From Prescottella soli (lineage in GTDB: Bacteria > Actinomycetota > Actinomycetes > Mycobacteriales > Mycobacteriaceae), in NCBI RefSeq assembly GCF_040024445.1, contig NZ_CP157276.1, forward strand, positions 2,666,001 through 2,730,000: DNA of 64,000 nt, in the 5' to 3' direction. The notes under the pieces were generated by a model. The model was not told where the DNA came from, did not search any database, and saw only the letters and a list, made by a program, of their open reading frames with translations. Position numbers and translations under genes: made by a program. Shown here piece by piece: positions 8,262 through 16,269 of this stretch. Numbering within the stretch: position 1 is the first letter of the stretch; each line of letters starts with the position of its first letter.

Positions 8262-9299
8262 ATGGTGGACTCTTCTTCCGAAAGGCGCCTTCCCTGGAAT
8301 ATTCGCCGATGGGTCGCGAAATTGCTTGCGGAGGGCTATAGCGAGAACGCCGTTTGCCGCAGTCTCTCGAAGGCCGGTTACGAGGAACATTCCGGCAGGT
8401 CGGAAATTGCTGAGTTGGCTGCAAACCCAGCCTTCGGAGCTGCTGTTGATCTCGCAAGGAGTCGCGATAAGCTGGTTTTGTTGATGGACGCGTTAGCGCA
8501 GCAGCTACGGCAATCTGCAGCTGCGCACGCTGTGCCGGTCATGTGTCGGCCTGATCCGGTGGAGTTCTTTGACCGCTATTACTACGGCAATCGTCCTGTG
8601 ATTGTCCGAGGGCTGATGGATGAATGGTCAGCCCTCGGCAAGTGGACGCCGGAATGGCTGAAGGAGAGTTTCGGGAACGTTGCCGTCGAGGTCACGTCCC
8701 GCCGGGACACTGATCCGCATTTCGAGGAACATTTTGATCGCCACCGCACGAAGATGTCGCTGGGCGACTTCATTACCGCGACGTCCAGCAATTCGGGCAA
8801 CGATCTTTACCTGGTTTCGAAGAATAGAATATTAGACCAGCCCGAATTCGTTGACCTACTAGATGATTTCATTTCACCTCAAGGATTCCTGCGCTCCGAT
8901 GAACGCAACGCTCCCGGGCTGTGGCTGGGGCCGGCCGGCACGAAAACACCCCTGCATCACGATTCAACGAACATATTCTTCGCTCAGGTATTCGGGTCTA
9001 AGCGAATTAGACTGATACCGCCTTTTGAGATCGGTAACGTCTACAACGATCGGTCTTGCTACAGTGCGGTCGACATTGACTCGCCCGATCTAGCAAAATT
9101 CCCGAGATTCACTGATGTCTCCATTCTTGACGCGACAGTCAGCCCGGGAGACTTTCTGCTTCTTCCGGTGGGCTGGTGGCACACGGTGGAGTCGCTTTCG
9201 ACAAGTCTCTCGCTATCATTTCATAACTTCGCCGTTGAAGGCGACCCCGTGGTATGGCGGTGGCGAGAGTCGGAGACCAAACGTAGATCGCTATACTGA
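8262..9299 (+). CDS. JmjC/cupin-8-type Fe(II)/2-oxoglutarate hydroxylase
   Basis: 345 residues. The jelly-roll iron site is visible: His232-x-Asp234 in TPLHHDSTN and distal His307 in GWWHTVESLS, with the usual PGDFLLLPVGWWH run of cupin-like JmjC proteins. Such enzymes hydroxylate side chains of proteins or peptides. The first 90 residues form a helical extension (IRRWVAKLLAEGYSENAV...) of the kind that could bind a peptide leader. It lies 89 bases after the 74-residue peptide gene on the same strand and converges on the radical SAM gene, with 13 bases between their ends. GC content is clearly below the surrounding element, which suggests separate acquisition. The substrate is unknown; the small peptide or the Pro-rich repeat protein are candidates. 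Confidence 0.8.
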   Translation: MVDSSSERRLPWNIRRWVAKLLAEGYSENAVCRSLSKAGYEEHSGRSEIAELAANPAFGAAVDLARSRDKLVLLMDALAQQLRQSAAAHAVPVMCRPDPVEFFDRYYYGNRPVIVRGLMDEWSALGKWTPEWLKESFGNVAVEVTSRRDTDPHFEEHFDRHRTKMSLGDFITATSSNSGNDLYLVSKNRILDQPEFVDLLDDFISPQGFLRSDERNAPGLWLGPAGTKTPLHHDSTNIFFAQVFGSKRIRLIPPFEIGNVYNDRSCYSAVDIDSPDLAKFPRFTDVSILDATVSPGDFLLLPVGWWHTVESLSTSLSLSFHNFAVEGDPVVWRWRESETKRRSLY

Positions 9300-9312
9300 T
9301 CTCCGCGCATTT

Positions 9313-10398
9313 CTATGGTGCCGTCTCGCCAATTGGAATCTCTTCGAGAAATTCGGCGTTGGCAGCAGGCGGCTCGAATCGGGTGAGTAGAAACTCGCCA
9401 AGCAGTACGTCGGGGATCTTTTCCTGGTGGTGCTCCTGGATCACTGCTCGGACCCGATCGTCCTTGTATAAACGTAGACACGCCTGACACTTGTGTGCGT
9501 ACATGTTCTCCCACTCGATCTCCGGATCGATGTTGGCCGCCCACGCCAGAATTTTCTCTGGGCCTTCCAGTCGGATCCAACGCTTGAGGAAGTCATCAGC
9601 GGCTGTCAGGTCGGCCTCACGCAATGATGTCGACTCCACTCGCCCAACCTGTAGTTCTGGGACCGCACGCATGCCGATACCGCAGCAGGCGGCTATTCTT
9701 CCGTCTGCCTGCACGGTGGTCGTCGTCAAACAACTCGAACAGCCGGTCTTGAGCGCAACGTTGTTGCGATTTAGCAGATATCCGTCAGGATAGAAATTTC
9801 GGCGGTCGGGGCGTACGGGCATCCAAGGGCTCTCGATCACTTGCACATTTGCCGCTGGGTTTTTGTCCAGAGCCATCCGAAATTCACCGTCCTCCAGAAT
9901 GTCATCTTTGTGAATTACGGAGCCCTCGATTACCTCAATCATAACGCATAGCGATCGGAATCCAAGCTCCAAAGATGTTACCGCCGCGCGGATTACGGAA
10001 GAAACAGGAACGAAGCGCGCGTGCTGGTCACCGGTACTGAGGTTGAGCTCGTCAAGACCCGCCGAACGCAGGCGCCCCAAAATGTCGTAGGCGCCGGCCT
10101 CGGTCTCCGCCCACCATCCATTCGTCACAAGTCGTGTTCCCATACCCAACGAGTTGGCCTGGGCCACGCCTGACAATACGATATCGAGCGCAAGTGTCGC
10201 TTCGCCCCCAGTGAACACCACGCCCCTGTATCCAGCATCCGCTGCTTGCGCTATCAATCGTGTAACGGTATGCCCCTCTAGCGAAGAGTGCCCAGGCCCC
10301 GGGCTACTGAAGGTGCCGCAATTCTGGCAGGCAGCAGTGCACCGAAAGGTCGGCATAATAGACAGCACCTTCGGCTGGGATTCCGGTGTGAGGACCAT
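9313..10398 (-). CDS. Radical SAM enzyme with C-terminal auxiliary cysteine clusters
   Basis: 361 residues. The radical SAM cluster motif C-x3-C-x2-C is at Cys20, Cys24 and Cys27 (FRCTAACQNCG), with the SAM-binding GGE at 64-66. The C-terminal third has CxxC (220/223), CC (238/239) and CxxC (304/307). Six cysteines in this pattern suggest one or two auxiliary Fe-S clusters like SPASM/Twitch enzymes that modify peptides. ATG 10398 lies two bases after the stop of the upstream Pro-rich repeat gene, so the two are surely one operon. This points to the repeat protein as substrate or partner. The family inside the superfamily is not recognised. Confidence 0.8.
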   Translation of the reverse strand: MVLTPESQPKVLSIMPTFRCTAACQNCGTFSSPGPGHSSLEGHTVTRLIAQAADAGYRGVVFTGGEATLALDIVLSGVAQANSLGMGTRLVTNGWWAETEAGAYDILGRLRSAGLDELNLSTGDQHARFVPVSSVIRAAVTSLELGFRSLCVMIEVIEGSVIHKDDILEDGEFRMALDKNPAANVQVIESPWMPVRPDRRNFYPDGYLLNRNNVALKTGCSSCLTTTTVQADGRIAACCGIGMRAVPELQVGRVESTSLREADLTAADDFLKRWIRLEGPEKILAWAANIDPEIEWENMYAHKCQACLRLYKDDRVRAVIQEHHQEKIPDVLLGEFLLTRFEPPAANAEFLEEIPIGETAP

Positions 10399-10400
10399 GG

Positions 10401-11438
10401 CTAAAGACGACCTTTCATCGAGAGTTGGTTGAGCGCGGTTTGCACCTCGTCACCGCCTCCGCTGAGAACGCCCTCCTGCTTAAGATGCTCCGCCGAACGC
10501 GTCATTGCGGCATCGAGCACACCCGCCACCTGCTTGAGGTTGGTTCGCGTCAGTCCGAGCCAGTGCTCAATCTCCTCGACTCGGAGACCTTCTTCCGGTG
10601 GTGGGGGCGGCCCGGGTTCAGGCCCCGGTTCCGGTGGCGGGGGCGGCCCGGGTTCAGGCCCCGGTTCCGGTGGCGGGGGCGGCCCGGGTTCAGGCCCCGG
10701 TTCCGGTGGCGGGGGCGGCCCGGGTTCAGGCCCCGGTTCCGGTGGCGGGGGCGGCCCGGGTTCAGGCCCCGGTTCCGGTGGCGGGGGCGGCCCGGGTTCA
10801 GGCCCCGGTTCCGGTGGCGGGGGCGGCCCGGGTTCAGGCCCCGGTTCCGGTGGCGGGGGCGGCCCGGGTTCAGGCCCCCAGATGGCGTTGTGCTGGTGCA
10901 CCGCGAACTCGGTTTCGACGGCGATGAATAGGCCAACGTAGGCAACTACAAGGACCGGCACTGCGGCCACCACCGGTCCCGCTACGGCGGCGAGGGGACC
11001 AACCGGATCAATGCTTCCCTCATTGTCCACGACTGCTGTCTGCAACTCAGGGCCTCCCACCCGCACTAACGCGGCCGCGAAATCCCGTGCTACCTGACTG
11101 CGGTCCACTTGCAATAGGAATTCACGTTTTCGTTCAATTGGATTTCGGATGTCGTGGAGATGCTGAAATTGCTGAGCAAGTTGCGCACTGTACTCGTCGG
11201 CCCATTGTCGCATCCCGGGATCGGCGAGAAAACAGTAGAGCAGCTTATTTGCATTTGACAGCTTTGTACGGACAGTCGCGGGATCACCGCCGAATACTGA
11301 AGCCCAAACAACTCCAGTGGGGTCGCGCAGAAAAGACTCCCGAAGCGCCCGTGAAGAACTCATATCTTCGAAGAGAAGATTTACCCGCTCGTCGAGTTTG
11401 GGATAGTTGAGTATCAACTGGCTGCGCTGATTGGCCAT
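10401..11438 (-). CDS. Membrane-associated protein with eight PEPGPPPPPE-type repeats; possible radical SAM substrate
   Basis: 345 residues from ATG 11438, behind AAAGGGGA. Residues 1-140 are a charged helical domain containing RALRESFLRDPTGVVW, which resembles leader-type DPxxVL segments of modified peptides. A hydrophobic stretch (about 146-175) looks like one membrane helix. Residues 188-283 are eight copies of a 12-residue unit, GPEPGPPPPPEP. The last 62 residues are helical and end at ...MKGRL. The stop lies two bases from the radical SAM start. Proline-rich repeats are plausible targets for hydroxylation or cross-linking, or could span the cell wall. No family was recognised. An upstream in-frame start at 11528 has no ribosome-binding site. 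Confidence 0.65.
   Translation of the reverse strand: MANQRSQLILNYPKLDERVNLLFEDMSSSRALRESFLRDPTGVVWASVFGGDPATVRTKLSNANKLLYCFLADPGMRQWADEYSAQLAQQFQHLHDIRNPIERKREFLLQVDRSQVARDFAAALVRVGGPELQTAVVDNEGSIDPVGPLAAVAGPVVAAVPVLVVAYVGLFIAVETEFAVHQHNAIWGPEPGPPPPPEPGPEPGPPPPPEPGPEPGPPPPPEPGPEPGPPPPPEPGPEPGPPPPPEPGPEPGPPPPPEPGPEPGPPPPPEPGPEPGPPPPPEEGLRVEEIEHWLGLTRTNLKQVAGVLDAAMTRSAEHLKQEGVLSGGGDEVQTALNQLSMKGRL
10597..10878. repeat. 36-bp tandem repeat, 7.8 copies, inside a coding sequence
   Basis: Seven full units and one 30-base unit of GGTGGCGGGGGC-type sequence, in frame with the Pro-rich protein on the minus strand. The copies are identical apart from one base in the first unit (GGTGGT instead of GGTGGC). 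That indicates recent slippage expansion or ongoing homogenisation. Confidence 0.95.
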
Positions 11439-11806
11439 GCGAAATCCCCTTTGTCCCCTTTTTCCACTAAGCTTGATCCAAGCTTCGTGGAACTTCGGTG
11501 GCGATCCGGTGAGTATAGGGCCGAGCACTCCTCAATATTGTGCACCAAGGGTCAGCAGATTTGGTGATTTCGCGTTTGATCGCCGCCTTGATTGCCCGGA
11601 TGTGCCGGTTACCCCAGGACTACGGCAAAGTTGCACGAGTGCACGTCTGATGACCCCGGGTAGGTCGAGGAGCCATAGCCCTGGGGCCCAACCGGAGCCG
11701 GAAGTGCGCATACGTAGGAGCAATGCCTGCAACCAACCTGATGGCCGGGTACATCTAGGCGGTTGTGGTGCTCGGGATCGCCGCCTGCTTCGCGCTGGGC
11801 GCCAAT

Positions 11807-11843
11807 AAGTACGGGACATGTAGGCCCGGACGAGGCCATCTAG
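11807..11843. repeat. Second copy of the 36/37-bp flanking repeat
   Basis: Related to 7654-7689; see that entry. It is followed one base later by the first 39-bp repeat copy. Confidence 0.5.
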
Positions 11844-11844
11844 G

Positions 11845-11883
11845 CCAGCGTCGCGTTTCGCTAATCTTCGCTGCAAGTCGACA
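11845..11883. repeat. 39-bp perfect direct repeat, copy 1 (copy 2 at 12044-12082)
   Basis: Begins CCAGCGTCGCGTTTCGC and ends TGCAAGTCGACA. Both copies are identical, offset 199 bp. The segment between them contains a TCGATG...GGGACATC-rich stretch but no gene. It may be a recombination scar or a duplicated IS flank. Confidence 0.9.
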
Positions 11884-12043
11884 GCGGGCGCGCGGGCGGC
11901 CGGCATAAGCTGGTTGGAGGTAGTCGATGCCTCCTCGAGATGTCCGCTAATGGGTTAACGGGTAGGTCCCGGGACATCGGACGCCAGTTGACCGTAGACA
12001 TCGCAGGTAGAGCCCAGGATCGCGTCGAACCGCGCTAGTTGAA

Positions 12044-12082
12044 CCAGCGTCGCGTTTCGCTAATCTTCGCTGCAAGTCGACA
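12044..12082. repeat. 39-bp perfect direct repeat, copy 2
   Basis: Identical to 11845-11883. It lies about 165 bp from the tnpB stop on the side where the IS right end is expected. Confidence 0.9.
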
Positions 12083-12229
12083 TCGTCGAATACCGGATTC
12101 AGAACCGTCCCGTACGCGCGGGCGAGATATGCCGCCCGATGCCGTGCCGATGCCGATGGGTGTCCATGAACTTGGGGCCGTCCCTGTACATGCGGGTGAG
12201 ATGCTCCCTGATCTGGTGCGATGCACTCG

Positions 12230-12340
12230 ACTGCACCGATTCCCGATCAGTTCCTCCCGGTATCACGGAGGACGGGAGGTCCATTGCTGGCCTCTGTTGG
12301 CCTGCCTTTCGGCAGGTCTGCCGGACCCCAACACCGTTCC
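12230..12340 (-). ncRNA. Candidate omega (reRNA) guide RNA at the 3' end of tnpB
   Basis: TnpB proteins use an RNA made from the 3' end of their own gene and the IS right end. Here that segment contains stable hairpins: CCTGCC-TTTC-GGCAGG at 12301-12316, and CCTCCCG (12253-12259) pairing with CGGGAGG (12273-12279). Exact ends and guide cannot be read by eye. Placement rests on the known biology of the family. Confidence 0.35.
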
Positions 12341-13842
12341 GGCCGTGACCGGCTTGGTGTTGGGGTGTCGCAGCGTTTAACGTCGGCCGTATCCACGGGC
12401 GACGGGGTGAGGGCGAGTGAACAGATGTTGCGGGCAGCGTTGAGATCACGGTCGAGGACCAGGCCGCACTGCTCGCAGCGATACACACGCTCGGACAGAC
12501 GCAGCGTGGCTCTTACTGCGCCACAGCCCGAGCAGGTCTTCGAAGTCGGCTCGAACCTGTCGACAATGACCAGGCATGCGCCGTACCACGACGTCTTGTA
12601 ATGAAGTTGTCGACGGATCTCCCCGAAAGCGGCGCGGCGGATCGACCGGTTCAGGCCGGCCTTGGAACGCCGACCGTTCGGCAGGAACCTGCCCGGATGG
12701 TCGGGGTCGGGTATGGGGTGCGGGGCGGCTGTCATCCCGGCCACCGCCAGATCTTCGATTCCAATCGCCTCGAAGCCGGTCGCGATCCGTTTCGTCACCT
12801 CATGCAAACGTCCCCGACGTCGAACCGCGTCGACATGCTGCAACCGCGCGATCCTCCGGGTGGTCTCCACCCATCCTGCCGAGGGGCCCTGCTCGTGGGT
12901 GGGGCCGCGCTGCCGGGCGGCGTGCCGTTGAAGTCGGCGCAGACGCCGCCAGAAGGCGGCAAATGGGTAGCCGGCGATCAGTTCATCGGGCGACAGCGCG
13001 ACCAGCGAATGCACTCCCACATCGACGCCGACCGCTCCGGCGGCCCGCTGCCGCCGGGTGGTCACCGGCGCCGGAATCAGCTCGGCGGGAATCTCGAGGA
13101 CGATACTGACCGTCCATCCGGTGGCGCGCCGGACGAATCGAGCAGATTTGGGGATAGCACCACGCTGGATCCAGCGACGCAGCCGACGGGTGTTCTCGTG
13201 TACCCGCAGCGAACCAAGGTTGGGGATACGAATCCGGTGCCCCTGGTCGATCACCTTCCACGGATCCTCGCCGCGGCTGGTGACGCTGAGGTTGAAGATC
13301 GCGAACGAGTCCTTCGAACGGTGCTTCTTCTTGAACCGTGGCCATCCGGAGGGACGGCCGTCCTTGCGTGGCTTACGCGGTGGCCGGTCTGGAGACCTGG
13401 CACCGTCCCCGTAGCGGACGATCGCGGTGTCGAGGTCGCGGAGCGCCGTGCTCACGACGAATCGGGAGACGCCGTGGTTCTCTGCATGCCACCAGTGGAA
13501 CCGGCTGTGCGGGTCGCAGGTGAGTTCGGTGAACCGACGCCCCAGCGAGGTCCTGTTGGGACGCCGACGCAAGTCCTGGGGCGCCTGAAGCAGCGACCCC
13601 CTACGCCAGTCCACATCGCCGAGCAGGGTCTGCGCCTCGCCCTCGGTACGGGTGACCGCGCGGGCACGTTCACGCAACCATGCATACCGCTGCCCATTCC
13701 ACGCATTGATAGCGGCCAGACCCCAGTTGTAGACCGCGCGAGAGGTGCCGGCAGACCGCTCGAGCAGCAGCTGCTGACGGTCGGTCAGTGCCGCCGCATC
13801 GAGGTGAAGCAGCACTGCGCGTGAACATGTCATGTCGGCCAT
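12247..13842 (-). CDS. tnpB: TnpB RNA-guided nuclease of an IS200/IS605-type element
   Basis: 531 residues. The RuvC-like active site looks complete: Asp in GVDVGVHSL (about 276), Glu in IGIEDLAV and Asp in LDRDLNAARNI. The zinc finger CSGC...CEQC lies between the last two. The N-terminal helix-rich domain begins with CSRAVLLHLDAAALTDRQ. No TnpA Y1 transposase gene is adjacent, so this is an IS1341-like lone tnpB that could move only with help in trans. It is longer than the usual 370-450 residues because of extended loops and a C-terminal tail of about 70 residues. It still looks intact and potentially active. Confidence 0.85.
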   Translation of the reverse strand: MADMTCSRAVLLHLDAAALTDRQQLLLERSAGTSRAVYNWGLAAINAWNGQRYAWLRERARAVTRTEGEAQTLLGDVDWRRGSLLQAPQDLRRRPNRTSLGRRFTELTCDPHSRFHWWHAENHGVSRFVVSTALRDLDTAIVRYGDGARSPDRPPRKPRKDGRPSGWPRFKKKHRSKDSFAIFNLSVTSRGEDPWKVIDQGHRIRIPNLGSLRVHENTRRLRRWIQRGAIPKSARFVRRATGWTVSIVLEIPAELIPAPVTTRRQRAAGAVGVDVGVHSLVALSPDELIAGYPFAAFWRRLRRLQRHAARQRGPTHEQGPSAGWVETTRRIARLQHVDAVRRRGRLHEVTKRIATGFEAIGIEDLAVAGMTAAPHPIPDPDHPGRFLPNGRRSKAGLNRSIRRAAFGEIRRQLHYKTSWYGACLVIVDRFEPTSKTCSGCGAVRATLRLSERVYRCEQCGLVLDRDLNAARNICSLALTPSPVDTADVKRCDTPTPSRSRPERCWGPADLPKGRPTEASNGPPVLRDTGRN

Positions 13843-15352
13843 GACGGATTCCCTCGATCCTCAATCAGATCTCGTAGTCCTCCTTCTGGTGTAGCACCCC
13901 CAACCGATACGCAACAGAGGGAAGCGCGGAATTTCTTTCCAGGGAAGGGTTTTCGCCGATCCGAGCCACACCTCGCCCTGGCCGTGCCCCGCGCCCGATC
14001 CGCGGGGTGAGAGTTTCCGAGTAACTATCCAGGAAACTCGATTACGAATAGCCGGTGGGGGATTCACCGAGGGGCCGAAGCGGAGACCGCGGCCTGCACC
14101 TGGCGGCAATCCCGTTGCCGGAGCATGAGAGCGGCGGAGAGAATCGAAGCAACGGCGGCCGATAATCGAAAACACTGGGACACAAAGGATATTCACAGAG
14201 GACCCGAAACTTGTTCCGAAGTAACGAGATCGAGTTTCCCTCCACCACATCCCGCCGACACCGCGTGAGGTCGTAGGGCCCTGGAGAAAGCGCCGCCGTA
14301 TCGCCCGGCGGATCGAGGCCCGGATACCTGGCATAGACGCACTACCGGCAGCCCTCACTACAGACTCGTCAGGCCGTCACCGCCGATCCGACACGGCCGG
14401 CCCGCGACGAGGGTGAACACACCCGGGCCCACCCCGGTGACGTGCTCGCGCCCGCAGCACCCTCCGGGTGCTCACCCCGCGAGTGTCCACCGCTCCCAAA
14501 CCGACCCGGATCCCGGGGCCGCACAGGCCCCCCTCGCCAGCCCGGCCGACACCCAGCCGGCGAGCACCGCCAGGCGGCCGAATCAGACCGCCCGACAGGG
14601 GCAGTGACGTCACCAATTCACTCGCGACGGAGCACCCCGTCACAGAGGCAGCCGATCGCCCCACGGACGCCGTCACCGTCCCCCGCCACAGGAGCCTGGA
14701 CCGAGCCCGAGCGGAGCGAGCGCTCCAGTCTCGCGGCGGCCCGCGAACCCGCCGGTTCCCGGCCCCACCGCCCCCACCGGGTCGCCGGGCAGGAGCGGCC
14801 ACCGCGCCGCAGCTCCTGTCTCCATCGGAAGCGACCGGGTCGCGGCGAACCAGACAGCGAGCGAGCTGTCCCGAGACACCGGTCCAGACACAAGACCGGT
14901 CGCCGGAGGTGACCCCGTCGCCGTGCCAGCGGAGCGCAGCGGGGCGGCCACCGGGCAGGCCGGCCCCACCGGTCGCAGACGCGCGCGCCAGGGGCGCGAA
15001 CCAGGCCGGCACGACGCCGCGGCAGCAGTGGTTGGGAGCGAGCGAGCAACCACCCTGGGGAGGGTCGCAGGCGCGCCAGCGCCGAGCACCGCACCGGACA
15101 CCGGCCGCGGCGGAGCGGGCACCCCGCAGGGGTCGCCGACAGGAGTGAACGAGAAGGCCGCCCGCGGCCGCCCGAGAGAGCCCTGACGGCGATAAGGACC
15201 CTCGCGCAGCGAGGGCGACGAGGCGCCAGCCGAGGAGGTCGTCCCGGCTCTGCCGGGCAAACGAAGGGTGTAGTGAGCGAAGCGAACGAAACCCGAAGTG
15301 CGTCACGACTCCTTATGCCCTTTTTGATTCGAGCCATAGCAAGCGGCCCCGA

Positions 15353-15890
15353 GCGTCAGCGAGGAGAGCTTGCGTCGTTGGCGTACTGGGGAAACAGGTC
15401 GGATTGGCCATCCTTGCGCCCCCTCGCAAGGACGTGAGACAACCTCGAATCGAGGGGGCGCAAGGATGGCTCCGCTTTGAGGTTTCCCCAGTTCAAGGCG
15501 GGGACGGCTTGCGTCGTATGAGGCAAGTCACTGACGCAGCTGTCGCAAAGACGCCGGAGGCGGGTTTGGGGCAGATCGGTGGCCTCCGAGCGCAGCGAGT
15601 GGGGCTACCGCACCGCCAGGTGGCGTCAGGGTCACACGGGTCGCGTCAGCGGCCCGTGCCCAGCAAGGCGTCACCGTTCCCGTGGCGTCAGCCGCGGGTC
15701 CTCTGTTGTGCTTCGCGGGCGGCGTCAGCCGCTGGCCACAACCTGAGCGGAGGCGGAGTGGTTTCGTGGGTCCGGTGCCCGCGCGTCAGCGCGTTTAGAA
15801 GGGCAGCAGGCACCGGTGAGGGCCCCACGAAAACACGCAGCCGCAGCGGTCCGGTGATGGCCGTGTCGGCTCGCAGCGCCGCAGGCGTCA
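15353..15890. repeat. Iteron-like cluster of GCGTCA motifs
   Basis: GCGTCA (often GCGTCAGC) occurs at 15353, 15623, 15643, 15668, 15685, 15722, 15783 and 15885, and as its complement TGACGC at 15532. With the local base composition I would expect less than one by chance. Spacing in the core is irregular (17-61 bp). Repeated short motifs like this are binding sites for plasmid replication initiators. Confidence 0.6.
15385..15492. repeat. Large two-tier inverted repeat
   Basis: Outer arms ACTGGGGAAAC (15385-15395) and GTTTCCCCAGT (15482-15492) and inner 19-bp arms (15408-15426 and 15451-15469, CCATCCTTGCGCCCCCTCG and its complement) are perfect. They are separated by 12-base bulges on each side, with a 24-base central loop. 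An 11-bp direct repeat GCTTGCGTCGT flanks it (15368-15378 and 15507-15517). It could be a cruciform at an origin, an oriT hairpin or a structured RNA. Confidence 0.85.
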
Positions 15891-16021
15891 CCATCCCGGG
15901 CCGCAGGAGCGGGATGCCCCGCGCGATGGCGCGAGCCGGTCCCCAGGGTCGTCTCGTCCTCGGTGCCGCCGGTACGAGTCGGCTGCCGTGAGGGTGGTCT
16001 GTGGGACGGGTCCGGGGTCGC

Positions 16022-16269
16022 GCCGGTGACACCGGCCGGCGCCCGGCAGCGGGTCGCAGGCCCGCGGCCGCGGGCTGTGACACCGGCTCGCCACCGGCTC
16101 TCGTCGCCGGCCGTCGCTATGTGGGCGAGGGGTCCGCAGCAGGTGTCACAGCCGGTTCGTCACCGGTACTCGGGAGCGGTCTGGACGGGCTGTGCGAGGG
16201 GGTCTGCGGGAGCGGGTGACGTCACGATTTGGCGGGCGCCGTAGGTGCCCGCCGGTGGGTGTCACAGCC
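16022..16269. repeat. Cluster of GTGACA/TGTCAC palindromic sites
   Basis: Includes the perfect odd palindrome GCCGGTGACACCGGC (16022-16036), GGCTGTGACACC (16073-16084), its complement GGTGTCACAGCC twice (16142-16153 and 16258-16269), and GTGACGTCAC (16216-16225). The repeated, partly palindromic motif suggests protein-binding sites in the putative origin. Confidence 0.55.

Larger units (their letters stand above)
11439..12246. other. 808-base gene-free stretch with direct repeats
   Basis: Lies between the Pro-rich protein gene and tnpB. It contains the second 37-bp repeat (11807-11843) and a perfect 39-bp direct repeat (11845-11883 and 12044-12082). Reading frames here lack coding character. 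The end nearest tnpB probably holds the right end of the IS and guide RNA. Confidence 0.5.

Noticed and set aside
8104-8457. Minus-strand frames opposite the small peptide and JmjC start
   Set aside because: No ribosome-binding site and no conserved composition. The plus strand holds a recognisable iron-site protein and a better small frame.
10597-10878. Regular 36-bp repeats resembling a CRISPR array
   Set aside because: There are no spacers. Units are contiguous and encode an in-frame 12-residue repeat within the minus-strand protein; no cas genes are present.
10425-10945. Gly-rich and Arg-rich frames opposite the Pro-rich protein
   Set aside because: They arise only because the 36-bp unit is open in all frames. 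The Pro-rich frame has a full-length gene with a ribosome-binding site and a coupled downstream enzyme.
12601-13824. 407-codon frame opposite tnpB
   Set aside because: It is antisense to a clearly conserved TnpB with catalytic motifs. The translation has no domain.
13861-14358. 165-codon minus-strand frame upstream of tnpB
   Set aside because: No domain or coding bias; it likely covers the IS left end and flank.
14377-15337. Long frames of 200-300 codons on both strands
   Set aside because: Arg/Pro/Ala/Gly composition without domains, in overlapping frames on both strands. This is typical of noncoding DNA with very high GC.
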